Shown here: positions 1-8,949 of the stretch, piece by piece
Layout of the letters: every line of letters begins with the position of its first letter
How positions within the stretch are numbered: the first letter of the stretch is position 1
Program-made: the position numbers and the translations under genes
Notes under the pieces: generated by a model
Told to the model about the DNA's origin: nothing
The model's database searches: none
The model's input: only the letters and a program-made list of their open reading frames with translations
Source: Thalassoglobus sp. JC818
GTDB taxonomy: Bacteria; Planctomycetota; Planctomycetia; Planctomycetales; Planctomycetaceae
Direction of reading: 5' to 3'
NCBI RefSeq assembly: GCF_040717535.1
Contig: NZ_JBFEFI010000005.1
Coordinates: forward strand, 463,987-527,986
DNA length: 64,000 nt

Positions 1-1328
1 TTGGAATGCGCGTGAAACTGGCTGCTCGCGGAGCAGGAAGATGGCAATCTTCAGGTGGATACCGTTCGAAATTTGGTCTGACCGTCAGCGAGATCCTCAA
101 AGGTCTCGAGTTACTGGAGAGTCAGGGAATGCAGGATTGCTTTAAGCTGCTGCACTTCCATCTCGGCAGCCAAATCACAAACATCCGACAGGTCAAAGCT
201 GCCATTACGGAAGCCAGTCGCGTGTATGTTGATCTCGCTCGACGCGGAGCCGGACTTGAATATCTCGACGTCGGGGGTGGACTTGGTGTCGACTACGATG
301 GCTCACAGACCAACTTCCAGTCGAGTATGAACTACACTCTTCAGGAATATGCGAACGACGTAATCTATCACGTACAGACCGTCTGTGATGAGACCGGTGT
401 CGATCATCCGATCATTCTTTCAGAGAGTGGTCGAGCAATTGCAGCTTTTCATAGTGCTCTCATCTTTGGAACTTTGGGTGTGACTCGACAGGGAGATGTC
501 GAAGCGATTCCGCCTGAGCTTCCGGATGACTACGAGCAACCACTTCACGATTTGATGCTGACGTACAATGAGCTGACTCAGCGAAACGTTCAGGAAAGCT
601 TTCACGATGGACAGCAAGCCATCGACATGGCGATGAGCCTGTTCAGCGGCGGATACTTGCCGCTCGAACAAAGAGTGCTTGCAGAAAATCTCTTCTTCGC
701 CATCTGTCGAAAAATCACACGGCTTCTCGAAGAGCTCGATTACATTCCCGAGGAACTGACATCGCTGCCGGGAATGCTTTCTGATTTGTTCTTCTGCAAC
801 TTCTCGCTGTTCCAATCGATGCCCGACAGCTGGGCCATCAAACAACTTTTCCCGGTCATGCCGATTCATCGGCTGGAGGAAAAACCAAGTCGGCATGCGG
901 TGCTCTGCGACATCACCTGTGATTCAGACGGCAAGATCGACACGTTCATCGATCGTCGCGATGTCAAGAAGACGCTGCGTCTGCACGAGTTCGATGGCTC
1001 CCCATATTACCTCGGAGCTTTTCTGATCGGAGCTTATCAGGAAATTCTCGGCGACCTTCACAACCTGTTTGGGGACACCAACACGATTCATGTCGATCTC
1101 GACGAGAACGGCAGAGTCACGCTGGAGTCGATCATCAAAGGTGAGACCGTCAGCGAAGTCTTAGAATACGTGCAGTTCAACGGACGTGAGCTCATCGATC
1201 GACTTCAAATGGCGACCGAAGCCGCCGTTCGAGAAGGACTCATCGATAACGCCGAAGCTGGCCGCTTGATCAAATTCTACGAGGAAGGGCTCAACGGCTA
1301 CACTTACCTTGAAGGACTTCAAGAGTAG
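1..1328 (+). CDS. speA: Biosynthetic arginine decarboxylase, 5'-truncated by window edge
   Basis: This enzyme decarboxylates arginine to agmatine, the first step of the agmatine route to putrescine, using PLP in the cytoplasm. About 441 C-terminal residues are visible of a protein usually near 630-650. The frame is open to the window edge (first full codon at base 3), so the start and the PLP lysine lie outside. Family blocks seen in order are VKLAARGAGRW, SKFGLT, HFHLGSQ, LDVGGGLGVDYDG, the conserved CDITCDSDG (around visible residue 300) and LGDLHNLFGDTN. The gene converges on a DoxX-like gene, with a possible shared terminator between them. No neighbouring agmatine-processing gene is visible. 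Assignment to the SpeA family is secure. Confidence 0.95.
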   Translation, partial: GMRVKLAARGAGRWQSSGGYRSKFGLTVSEILKGLELLESQGMQDCFKLLHFHLGSQITNIRQVKAAITEASRVYVDLARRGAGLEYLDVGGGLGVDYDGSQTNFQSSMNYTLQEYANDVIYHVQTVCDETGVDHPIILSESGRAIAAFHSALIFGTLGVTRQGDVEAIPPELPDDYEQPLHDLMLTYNELTQRNVQESFHDGQQAIDMAMSLFSGGYLPLEQRVLAENLFFAICRKITRLLEELDYIPEELTSLPGMLSDLFFCNFSLFQSMPDSWAIKQLFPVMPIHRLEEKPSRHAVLCDITCDSDGKIDTFIDRRDVKKTLRLHEFDGSPYYLGAFLIGAYQEILGDLHNLFGDTNTIHVDLDENGRVTLESIIKGETVSEVLEYVQFNGRELIDRLQMATEAAVREGLIDNAEAGRLIKFYEEGLNGYTYLEGLQE

Positions 1329-1367
1329 CGAAGCACTCAATGCTGAGAGCGAATTCAACAAACGCAA

Positions 1368-1404
1368 AGAAGCCGCAAGAGCCGTTTAGCTTTTGTCGGC
1401 TTCT
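1368..1404 (+). terminator. Possible terminator of speA overlapping the convergent gene end
   Basis: AGAAGCCG and CGGCTTCT form an 8-bp stem around a 21-base loop, followed by GTTTTAG. It sits 40 bases after the speA stop and runs into the 3' end of the convergent DoxX-like gene. The loop is long, so the call is tentative. Confidence 0.4.
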
Positions 1405-1805
1405 GTTTTAGAAGCTTGTTCACTGCTGGCGTTCGGCCCGCGGAAAGCAAGTCGGAAGACATCCGGTTGACGCAATCCCAGAGCGATCCAGGCCACAACT
1501 CCGATGATGATGGGAAAGAGAAACGAATCTTCAATCCGCACATGCGTCGCAGTCGCTCCGCCGAGGTAGCCAGCGAGCAGAATGGCAGCGACGAACGCCG
1601 TATGAGGAATGAGGAACAGGATCGCGATCACAACTTCGACGATGCCGACGGTATGCATCACTTCCTGCTTCCAGCCCATCTTGTCGAACATCTCCGCTTT
1701 GCCTTCCCATTCCGTAAACTTCCCCATTGCGCTTCCAAAAATCAGAAACGCCACCAGAAGAATACTCAGGACCCATCCCACAATTCGGAGGTTCTTCGAA
1801 CTCAT
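1386..1805 (-). CDS. DoxX-like integral membrane protein
   Basis: A 139-residue protein with about four hydrophobic segments (near residues 8-28, 52-70, 73-88 and 98-112) and a short polar, charged C-terminal tail. The pattern of a Gly-Lys-Phe stretch after the first segment (GSAMGKFTEW), then KMGW, then a helix pair matches DoxX-like families (DoxX/DoxX_2), small inner-membrane proteins loosely linked to redox processes. The biochemical role of most DoxX-like proteins is unknown, and nothing next to this gene narrows it. It stands alone on the minus strand, convergent with speA. The start ATG at 1805 directly precedes the first membrane segment. Confidence 0.75.
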   Translation of the reverse strand: MSSKNLRIVGWVLSILLVAFLIFGSAMGKFTEWEGKAEMFDKMGWKQEVMHTVGIVEVVIAILFLIPHTAFVAAILLAGYLGGATATHVRIEDSFLFPIIIGVVAWIALGLRQPDVFRLAFRGPNASSEQASKTEADKS

Positions 1806-2301
1806 CGTTCACCACACTTCAATCGACTATGTAGACTTTGACTGTTCACTGAGGTGGATGATATTGCGTGGCAGCATCGTCGTCGATGGTCTCGTTTCAC
1901 GCGAACTTCTATTGGGCCCGATTCGTTGAAGACGAGGTGCTTTTCTTCAGTCGTGACAGTCTCTTCATACAGGACTGAAGCGCGAACTCATGGTGCAAAC
2001 GTTTGGACTCTGGCATCAATTTGAGACGGACTTTCGATGGAAGAAACTCGCGTCACCATGACTTGAATTCAGCTGCATCGAGTCCAAATCGTGTCGCATC
2101 CAACGAGTAAACCTGGGCAAACCTCGGAATATTGGTAAACCGTTCTCTGACAGGAATTTGCTCCTCAAAATCGCATCGCTGATCAGCCAGCGGAGGACTC
2201 CTCACGTCTTGATCTTCAGAAGGGCGGTCATAGGATGAAACTAACGCGCTCATTTCAAGTCGAGCGATTGCATGAAGTGAATTAACGAGCGGAGGTCTCT
2301 C
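1806..2301. other. Intergenic region, no gene recognised
   Basis: This stretch of about 500 bases separates two divergent genes, so it should hold promoters for both. A 66-codon minus-strand frame (2053-2253) has no recognisable family or convincing ribosome site. A purine-rich GCGGAGG at 2289-2295 is the ribosome site of the gene at 2302. Confidence 0.5.
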
Positions 2302-2610
2302 ATGAAAAATTTTCTGATCGCAACAACTGTTGCTTCCATGTTCGTCTTTACCGGAGTCGGTGACACAAGCAGTGCCGAAGCTGCGCCCCCATTAAGAGTG
2401 CTCAGAAATCGAATCGAACGACGTGTGGATCGGTCCTTCGATCGAGGCTATCGAGATGCACGGCGAGACTATCGTCAGCTAGATCGGCAATTCGATCGAC
2501 GTTTCGACAACCGTTATGACCGCGGTCGTTACTACGGACGTCGACCGTATTATGGTCCTCGCTATCGGAATGGATACATTTCCACTCCGTATTTCTCGTT
2601 CGGCTTTTAA
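2302..2610 (+). CDS. Small secreted Arg/Tyr-rich basic protein
   Basis: A 102-residue protein with a clear signal peptide: MKNFL, a hydrophobic core to about residue 20, then SSAEA-APP as a likely cleavage site near residue 28. The mature part is dominated by Arg, Asp and Tyr in repeats such as DRxFDRxY and RYYGRRPYYGPRYR, and ends in aromatic residues. It has no enzymatic motif. Low-complexity basic secreted proteins of this kind are common in planctomycetes and are of unknown function; a role at the cell surface or in binding polyanions is only a guess. GCGGAGG lies seven bases before the ATG, and a strong terminator follows 33 bases after the stop, so it is probably a single-gene transcript. 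Confidence 0.75.
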   Translation: MKNFLIATTVASMFVFTGVGDTSSAEAAPPLRVLRNRIERRVDRSFDRGYRDARRDYRQLDRQFDRRFDNRYDRGRYYGRRPYYGPRYRNGYISTPYFSFGF

Positions 2611-2642
2611 TCCACTCTCGTTTTAAGCCGAACAATAACTGC

Positions 2643-2696
2643 AAAGCCCGCCGCTTTCGTCCTTCGCTGAAGTGATGAAAGCGGCGGGCTTTTTTT
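2643..2696 (+). terminator. Strong rho-independent terminator
   Basis: A perfect 16-bp stem (AAAGCCCGCCGCTTTC paired with its complement at 2677-2692) is followed by a run of T. The 18-base loop itself contains CTTC-GCT-GAAG, a small nested hairpin. It closes the gene at 2302-2610, and its A-rich left side could also serve the convergent ROK gene. Confidence 0.9.
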
Positions 2697-2762
2697 GATT
2701 GGTGATGCAGTGCGTTCAATTCAATCAGAAACGAGGATCTTTGATCGTCGCGCGGAGTCCTC

Positions 2763-3728
2763 TTACTCCGGGAATCCATGAATGGCCAGTGCGACGGCTC
2801 CGAGAACACCGGCTTTTGAACCCAACTGGGACTTTTCAATCCGGATATCGTCGACTGGAAACAGTCTTCCGACACGCGTTTCGACATCTTCTCTGATACG
2901 TTCGAGTAGAAGCGGACCGAGATTCGCAACTCCCCCTCCGATGACCACAAGATCCGGATGGACAGTCGTCACGACATTCGCAACGCCAATAGCGATGTCC
3001 GAAGCCGCATTGAGAATTGCATCACGAACCGCGTCATCCTGTTCAGCGACTTGGCCCATCATCTCGACGTCCACTCTCGCAGGATCTCCATCCACCAAGT
3101 CATGCAGGTTCGGTGCGAGCCCCATCAACATCAACCGAATTCCTTCGGCAGCGAGAGCAGTACCACTCGCGAGAGTCTCGAGACATCCGTGATTCCCGCA
3201 TCCACACAGAGGACCTGTCCGGTCGATCGTCTGGTGCCCCAGCTCTCCTGCAGCTCCGAGCGGTCCTAAGCGCAGCTTGCCATCAATGACGACACCACCA
3301 CCGATGCCGGTTCCGATCGCAATGAACACCATCGTGTTGGCGGGAGGTCCTTCTCGAAAGGTCAGCTCACCGAGTGTTGCAGTTCGTACGTCATTGAGAA
3401 GCAGAACACGACACTTTATCTGCTCAGAGAGAATCGCCGAGACTGGAATGTTCTTCCAGTGCGTTGTCATGTTCGGAAGGTAACGTGTTTCGCCAGCGTG
3501 GAGATCGACGAGTCCCGGAAGTCCCATACCGAGCGCAGCGAGTTCAGCCCCTCCCGATTCTCCTGCGAGTTTCAGGACGAGATCACCGATGCGTCTCAGG
3601 ACTTCGTTCGGACCGTAATGAGAATCGGTATCAATCGTGCCCTCACGCAGGACGTTTCCATCCTGATCCGCGAGGGCACATTTGACCGTCGTTCCTCCAA
3701 CGTCGACACCTGCAAAAATCTCAGGCAT
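2763..3728 (-). CDS. ROK-family sugar kinase (glucokinase-like)
   Basis: A cytoplasmic ATP-dependent sugar kinase of the ROK family. From the chosen start the N-terminus reads [16 protein letters not shown], the phosphate-1 loop DxGGT. Then come [19 protein letters not shown] (catalytic Asp), [10 protein letters not shown], the ROK signature GELGHQTI and the zinc-binding cluster [15 protein letters not shown]. The length (321 aa) is typical. The longer frame to 3749 adds seven unlikely residues. Starting at 3728, the ATG overlaps the stop of the upstream isomerase gene by 8 bases (ATGCCTGA), which implies translational coupling. The substrate cannot be read from sequence; glucose or an N-acyl hexosamine is likely. 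Confidence 0.92.
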   Translation of the reverse strand: MPEIFAGVDVGGTTVKCALADQDGNVLREGTIDTDSHYGPNEVLRRIGDLVLKLAGESGGAELAALGMGLPGLVDLHAGETRYLPNMTTHWKNIPVSAILSEQIKCRVLLLNDVRTATLGELTFREGPPANTMVFIAIGTGIGGGVVIDGKLRLGPLGAAGELGHQTIDRTGPLCGCGNHGCLETLASGTALAAEGIRLMLMGLAPNLHDLVDGDPARVDVEMMGQVAEQDDAVRDAILNAASDIAIGVANVVTTVHPDLVVIGGGVANLGPLLLERIREDVETRVGRLFPVDDIRIEKSQLGSKAGVLGAVALAIHGFPE

Positions 3729-4644
3729 AGTCCCCTGCCAATTCATCACGAACTTTTTCGAGCAGCTTCTTCGTTGCTCGGATTCCTGCGTATTCGTCGA
3801 GCTGATGTCCTTCGTACTCGATCCCGACGAAACCGCGATACCCGGCGTCCAGCACGATCTTCATGACCTTCAGGAAGTCCGTTCTGGTGTCGTTTCCGTT
3901 TTCATCGAAGTCGTAGGACTTGGCACTGACCGCTTGAGCAAACGGCATCAACTCTTCAACACCCTGGTATCGGTCGTACCAGTTGTCGTCACTGATGCGG
4001 AAGTTTCCGAAATCTGGAAGCGTGCCGCAATGTGGATCGGCGACACGTTCCATGACTGTCGAGAGCCAGGCTGCGTTGGAGGAAAGCCCACCATGGTTCT
4101 CAACGAGAATGTTCAGTCCGAGAGGCTTTGCGAAGTCAGTCAGCTGAGCAAGCCCGTCGGCGGCGTACTCGATCTGCTCGTCGTATGTTCCACGGCTGGC
4201 TGCGTTGACTCGAATCGAATGGCAACCGAGGAATTTGGCAGCTTCGACCCACTTCTTGTGATTGTCGACAGTCTGAGCACGTTTGTTCTTGTCTGGATCG
4301 CCGAGTTGTCCTTCTCGATCAACCATGATCAGCAGACTCTGCACACCGTTGTCGGCAGCCCGCTTCTTCATGTCCGCCAGGTACGATTCGTCTTTGGCTT
4401 TTTCGAAGAAGAACTGATTCACGTACTCGATCGCATGAATATCGAACTCGGTCTTCGCGATTTTTGCGAAGTCGAGGTTATCAATCTTCTTGTCGAAAAT
4501 GGCCTTGTGGAGTGACCATTGAGCGAGAGAGATCTGATAGAGCGGCTTCTTATCCGCTGACAGTGCGAATTGCGGGAGAAGAGCAGAAGCTGCGAGTGCT
4601 GCAGTTCCCTGAAGAAACTGCCGTCGTTCGAGCGATGGAATCAT
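3721..4644 (-). CDS. Exported sugar phosphate isomerase/epimerase-like TIM barrel
   Basis: A 307-residue protein of the xylose isomerase-like TIM-barrel superfamily. The N-terminus has a Tat-like signal ([19 protein letters not shown], residues 6-24) and a likely cleavage after FALSA. Barrel motifs seen are [48 protein letters not shown] and FVGIEYEG, which supply the Glu, Asp, His and Glu positions typical of metal-binding isomerases of this fold. Export of such proteins is common in planctomycetes, and their substrates are mostly unknown. The gene is first of a two-gene unit and is coupled to the ROK kinase by an 8-base overlap, so both probably act on the same sugar, although one is exported and the other cytoplasmic. 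Confidence 0.88.
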   Translation of the reverse strand: MIPSLERRQFLQGTAALAASALLPQFALSADKKPLYQISLAQWSLHKAIFDKKIDNLDFAKIAKTEFDIHAIEYVNQFFFEKAKDESYLADMKKRAADNGVQSLLIMVDREGQLGDPDKNKRAQTVDNHKKWVEAAKFLGCHSIRVNAASRGTYDEQIEYAADGLAQLTDFAKPLGLNILVENHGGLSSNAAWLSTVMERVADPHCGTLPDFGNFRISDDNWYDRYQGVEELMPFAQAVSAKSYDFDENGNDTRTDFLKVMKIVLDAGYRGFVGIEYEGHQLDEYAGIRATKKLLEKVRDELAGDYA

Positions 4645-4892
4645 GGGGACACCCGTTCATGGTAAGGATGTTTGTCGAGAAAAACGCTAGGTCACGATGG
4701 ACGAATTGCAGAACATTGTCAATTGTGTCGTGTCTCTCAGAAAGAGATTTTCGCCCGGATGACGCAAAACGTTCGTTTTCGGGGGAGTGTCATGATCTGA
4801 AGTGTGAAATCTGCGGACTTCTGACTGAGAGTGGTTGCCAGATCGAGCCAAACAATCAATGTCTTCCGATGTAACATCTCCTGCGATCAAAG

Positions 4893-6896
4893 TCAGGAGT
4901 TCGGCGCGCCCATCTTGATACGGGCCACTCGTCCGTAAAGCCCTGCCCCGCCCACATACGGAGCGAGTTGCAATTCCGTCGGGAGCCAGACCGGGTTCTG
5001 GACACGCTGATCGGGGAAATTGGAAACCACTGGCAGTTTCGGTGTCGAAGCTTGCTGATAGAGGTCTTCGCCACACGGATGAAGATAGAGCCGTTTCCGG
5101 ACGATAAGATCGCTCAGTTGGTCGACCAGGTCGCGGCCCATCCGTGTCCAAACGACAACTTTTGGATCGGACCGGAAGACGAGTCCGTATCGCCCGGAAA
5201 CGTCTGTGTAGTCAGCGAATTCATTCAGCAGAACATCCCACGTCACTCGTTCGTGGTGCCGAAGAAACTCGATGATGGCCGCAGGGATTTGCCCGTACTC
5301 GGCCAGTTGCTTCCACTTCAGCACCTCTTCCGCTTCCGCAGCGGGCGTTTCTCCGCGACGGGCTTCTTCCTCCATGACTCGAATCACGCGATGATCAAGC
5401 GTCGCCGGTCGACAGCGCGTTCTCGCCCATTCACGGAGTTGGAAGATCTCATCCTCCATTGTGATCGACAGCGGAACCGTGCGTTCAATTGAGTCCTGCA
5501 AGTCGTCGTCGGAAAGGATTCGCTTCTCCGCGTACGAGTCGATAATCGCAGAGTTCACAAGCGTTTCAATCTCAGCCCCGCTGTATCCTTCTGTCGCATT
5601 GGAGTGGGCATCGAGATCAAACTGCTCCGGATTCCAGCCTCGCTTTTGAAGGTGAATCCTGAAGATGGCGAGCCGTTCTTCGTATGTTGGCAAATCGACG
5701 AAAAACAAATCGTCGAAACGTCCGCGTCGCAACAATTCGGGCGGGAGTGACTCGATACGGTTTGCGGTGGCGACGACGAAAACAGGATGCGTATGTTCCT
5801 GAAGCCATGTCAGAAACCGTCCGACGATGCGGGAGACCGTTGGATCCTGTGACTCATTGCCAACAAAACCTGCAAAGGCTTTGTCGATTTCTTCGATCCA
5901 AAGCACAGCCGGCGCGATCGTTTCAGCGGTCGACAGCACATCTCTCAAATTCTGTTCTGAAACACCACGTCCCGATTCCAGCAGGTCTCCGAGATCCATT
6001 CGAATCAGAGGAAATTTCAGCATTCTGGCAATCGCGCGAGCAGTCAGACTCTTTCCACATCCTTGAACACCGGCCAGCAAGACTCCTTTTGGATTCCCAA
6101 TGTGCCGGTTCTTTGCATCAGTTGAGAAGGCTTCCGATCGATTCGAAATCCATTCCTTAAGACCATCCAATCCGCCGACGTCTTCAATTCCCTCATCGAG
6201 AGCAACGAACTCAAGCAAACTGGCGCCTTGCACGAATCGTCGCTTTTCAGAAATCAGGTTTGCGAAGAGTTCGTCCGTCACTCCATCTGCTCCGCGCAGT
6301 GACTTTACCCAAGCTTTACGAGCTTCGTCAGCTGTCAGTCCGAGGACTGAACGGACCAGAGCCTCCCGGTCCGATTGTTGGATCGATGCCACAATGCCGG
6401 ATTTTGGATCGTTAAGGATCGCTTCAAGTATCTCGTGCAGATCGTCTCCGTCAGGGAGTGGAAGGTCGATCATCGACACGTCTTTCGAAATCTCTTTCGG
6501 GATGTTGTCGACGGCCCCCATGAGAACAAGAGTCTTTTGCTGACCGGGAAGGACCGGGACCAGATCTCTCAGCTTGCGAATGACTCGCGGATCGTCGAAG
6601 CAGAGATGAAAGTCCTTCAGCAGAAACAGATGTTGGCTCGCATAGTCATTCTGGATTTGATCCAGAAAAGCAACCGGATCGACTCTCTCAGTTTCCGACG
6701 CTGCACTTGAAGACTTTGAGTCAGCGACGACTCCGCCGGTCATCGACCAACTGACGCAGTTCCATCCTAGGTCTGCGGCCAGTCGCTGAAACTCCTGCTC
6801 CCATCGACGCTCTTCGTAAGTCCGCGTCACCAACAGCGGGTAACCAGCCAGGATTCGGTCTGACAAATCGTCAATCACATGTGCAGCGACCATCAA
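4893..6896 (-). CDS. Ycf46-like AAA+ ATPase
   Basis: A 667-residue AAA+ ATPase resembling cyanobacterial/plastid Ycf46. The N-terminal third (about 1-220) is the Ycf46-type region (GYPLLVTRTYEERRWE, LFLLKDFHLCF, LVLMGAVDNIP, VSMIDLPLPD). The AAA module follows: LLAGVQGCGKSLTARA (Walker A, around 273), VLWIEEIDKAF (Walker B), VVATANRIESLPPELLRRGRFDD (sensor 1 and arginine finger) and GYSGAEIETLV (sensor 2). A C-terminal tail of about 180 residues is rich in charged residues and is not recognised. In cyanobacteria Ycf46 has been linked to regulation of photosynthesis and CO2 uptake; that cannot be its role here. The gene is monocistronic by position. Confidence 0.85.
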   Translation of the reverse strand: MMVAAHVIDDLSDRILAGYPLLVTRTYEERRWEQEFQRLAADLGWNCVSWSMTGGVVADSKSSSAASETERVDPVAFLDQIQNDYASQHLFLLKDFHLCFDDPRVIRKLRDLVPVLPGQQKTLVLMGAVDNIPKEISKDVSMIDLPLPDGDDLHEILEAILNDPKSGIVASIQQSDREALVRSVLGLTADEARKAWVKSLRGADGVTDELFANLISEKRRFVQGASLLEFVALDEGIEDVGGLDGLKEWISNRSEAFSTDAKNRHIGNPKGVLLAGVQGCGKSLTARAIARMLKFPLIRMDLGDLLESGRGVSEQNLRDVLSTAETIAPAVLWIEEIDKAFAGFVGNESQDPTVSRIVGRFLTWLQEHTHPVFVVATANRIESLPPELLRRGRFDDLFFVDLPTYEERLAIFRIHLQKRGWNPEQFDLDAHSNATEGYSGAEIETLVNSAIIDSYAEKRILSDDDLQDSIERTVPLSITMEDEIFQLREWARTRCRPATLDHRVIRVMEEEARRGETPAAEAEEVLKWKQLAEYGQIPAAIIEFLRHHERVTWDVLLNEFADYTDVSGRYGLVFRSDPKVVVWTRMGRDLVDQLSDLIVRKRLYLHPCGEDLYQQASTPKLPVVSNFPDQRVQNPVWLPTELQLAPYVGGAGLYGRVARIKMGAPNS

Positions 6897-7127
6897 TCAC
6901 TCAGTCTGTGGAATTTCGGAAACGAGAGATGATGCAGTTTCGAAACATCGATCATAAAAACGAAAGTGTAGCTGGCCCATCTCGATGTTTGTAACCCATG
7001 ACACGCCAACAGGAAAGAGCCGCTTACTGCAACGAATACATCGCTTTCTCTTGCTGCTCGGCACGGCGTCCGCAGAACTCTTCCGATCACGTCAAACCTA
7101 CATCTCAATTCTTGAGGTTCTATCGGA

Positions 7128-7529
7128 ATGTTGTTTACGTCATCTCTCTCATCAATCCGCGATCGTTTCTTCACGACGAACTACGGCTCGACCATCATTC
7201 TCAAAGCATGTGGTTTCGTCGAGGAACATCATGCTCGCATTCTCAGCGCAGAAGATGGTCAGATTCGAGTTCGAATCGGCTTCACCATGCTTGAGCAATT
7301 CATCTTCAACTGCCCCCGCACGCGACCTGTTGATGTCATGTTGCGCGTCCGACACCTGGACGACCATGAAGAAGCAGGCGAGATGAAAGATGTTCTTCCA
7401 GCAGCCAAATGCTCACAGGTGGATGTCGAAATACTTCCGAAGTCGGTCGGTTGGAGTCAGCCCGAGTTCGAACAGTTTTCACGAAAACTCCTCTGGTCGC
7501 TGAGAAGCCATTTCGTCTCGCCAGCGTAA
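7128..7529 (+). CDS. Conserved-looking hypothetical protein
   Basis: A 133-residue protein with no recognised family. It is accepted as real because codon choice is like that of neighbouring genes (third positions rich in C and G), the frame is not a shadow of another gene, and GAGG lies ten bases before the ATG. The product has alternating short strands (LKACGFVEEHHARIL, QIRVRIGFTM, VDVMLRVRHL, VDVEILP) and a helical C-terminus (PEFEQFSRKLLWSLRSHF), suggesting a small cytoplasmic alpha/beta protein. It has no signal peptide or membrane segment. It converges on thiO with 18 bases between the stops. No function is proposed. Confidence 0.6.
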   Translation: MLFTSSLSSIRDRFFTTNYGSTIILKACGFVEEHHARILSAEDGQIRVRIGFTMLEQFIFNCPRTRPVDVMLRVRHLDDHEEAGEMKDVLPAAKCSQVDVEILPKSVGWSQPEFEQFSRKLLWSLRSHFVSPA

Positions 7530-7547
7530 ACGAGTCAAACAAGTGCA

Positions 7548-8654
7548 TCACAGCCGAGGAGGAACGGCAACCGGCGGTCGAAACAACTCCACCGGAATGG
7601 TTGGTTGAACGCCTTCGATGAGGTCCGAAATCAGAACCGCTGTCGCCGTTGACTGACACAATCCGTCGCGGAAATGTCCGGCAGCGACGAATAGGTTTTC
7701 GAAGGTGTCGATCGCACCGATCGCTGGGAATCCGCGAACCGCTCTTGGACGCAGACCTGCCCATGATTGGACAAACTTGGCTTGCTTCAGTCCGGGGAAA
7801 AGACTGGTCGCGAAATCCATGAGGCTCGCGACTCCCTCTTCAGTTGTCTGCTTGACGAATCCGACATCCTCCATCGTCGATCCGATCAATACGTGTCCAT
7901 CATCCCTAGGGACGATGTACCGTCGACCATCTTCAACAATGTGAGTGATTGTTCCCGGACTGGTCATCAATAGAACGATCTGCCCCCGCACTGGCTCGAC
8001 TTCGAAATTGACGGAGACGGATTCCAGCAACTGAGTTGTCCAGGCACCCGTTGTAATCAGAAATTGATCGGCAGAGTAAACTGATCCCTGAGCCCGGACT
8101 GCCTCAATTTGGTTACCACTGGAATCGATCTGATCGACGGAACAGTTTTCCTGAATGGTCACGCCAGCCGACAGACACGCTGCCTGAAGTGCTTTGACAT
8201 GTCGTGGGTTTCGGACCTGTGACATCGTCGGCAATGCAAAACCGCAGGTGAGTCGATTCGACAACCCCGGTGCGTATTCGGACAGCTCGCTCCCTTTCAG
8301 CCCTTCCACGGGAACGTTTTCGTTCTCCCAGAGTTGTTTCTGATTGAGCAACTCCTGCTCATCGTCGAGCGAAATCTGCAAAGAACCGGAATTTCGATAT
8401 CCATTGTCGAGGCCGGTTCGCTCCGAGAGGTCTTGAGAGAGCTTCGGCCAGAGAGACGCGGACAAACGGACGAGTTCGCGGATTTCCTGAGGACCATGGA
8501 TCTGCCCCGGTGGCAGCATTCCGGCTCCGGCCCATGAGGCTTCCTGACCAACTCGGTTCTTCTCGAGAACGGAGACCGACATGCCTCGACGCGCCAGTTC
8601 GTAGGCTGCGGTCAGTCCGATCACTCCGCCACCGACTATTACGACATCCGTCAT
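7548..8654 (-). CDS. thiO: Glycine oxidase ThiO (FAD-dependent amino acid oxidase)
   Basis: A flavin oxidase of the DAO family that makes dehydroglycine (iminoacetate) for the thiazole ring of thiamine. The N-terminal Rossmann motif is VVIVGGGVIGLTAAYELARRG, then EASWAGAGMLPPG, typical of ThiO. Further blocks are YRNSGSLQI, VEPVRGQIVLL, HIVEDGRRYIVPRDDGHVLIGSTMEDVGF and, near the C-terminus, AGLRPRAVRGFPAIGAI and GHFRDGLCQSTATA, the FAD-binding and substrate Arg regions. The length (368 aa) is normal. No other thi gene is nearby, so ThiO rather than another DAO-family oxidase rests on sequence alone. Confidence 0.88.
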   Translation of the reverse strand: MTDVVIVGGGVIGLTAAYELARRGMSVSVLEKNRVGQEASWAGAGMLPPGQIHGPQEIRELVRLSASLWPKLSQDLSERTGLDNGYRNSGSLQISLDDEQELLNQKQLWENENVPVEGLKGSELSEYAPGLSNRLTCGFALPTMSQVRNPRHVKALQAACLSAGVTIQENCSVDQIDSSGNQIEAVRAQGSVYSADQFLITTGAWTTQLLESVSVNFEVEPVRGQIVLLMTSPGTITHIVEDGRRYIVPRDDGHVLIGSTMEDVGFVKQTTEEGVASLMDFATSLFPGLKQAKFVQSWAGLRPRAVRGFPAIGAIDTFENLFVAAGHFRDGLCQSTATAVLISDLIEGVQPTIPVELFRPPVAVPPRL

Positions 8655-8733
8655 CCAACTCCGAGCCGCGCGCGGCCACTCTCCTCTTTTAGTGCATCGT
8701 TAGGTTGGGTTGGCACTCTCTTGCACGAGCCGA

Positions 8734-8792
8734 CACAGCCTTTGGCTTGATGAAACAGCACAAGCGAGTGCACAGGAAAGAGCAACATGCTC
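8734..8792 (+). repeat. Dispersed 59-bp repeat, copy 1
   Basis: This segment matches 20275-20333 in the same orientation at 48 of 59 positions by eye; the best block is AGGAAAGAGCAAC. It lies between the start of thiO and the end of the cytochrome gene. It contains no long inverted repeat and no open frame of note. What mobilises it is unknown. Confidence 0.75.
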
Positions 8793-8949
8793 TCGTCGTT
8801 CGAATCAGCAATCGTCCAACGACAACCTGCAAACTCGAATTAGACCATTTCCACGGTTCGTCTGCACTCGCCCGAACTTGTTTCTTTCGATCGATGTAGC
8901 GTTTTCTCAGATCGTGAAAGTCATCCCAGTGATAGATGGATGAGAGAAT

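Noticed and set aside
2053..2253. Short minus-strand frame in the 1.8-2.3 kb gap
   Set aside because: No ribosome site, no family, unusual composition for this region.
2402..2950. A 182-codon minus-strand frame opposite the Arg/Tyr-rich gene and through the terminator
   Set aside because: It crosses a strong terminator hairpin and the ROK gene in another frame; no family features.
3682..4515. A 277-codon plus-strand frame opposite the sugar isomerase gene
   Set aside because: It is antisense to a clear family member, and its product has no recognisable features; long antisense frames are common in this codon usage.
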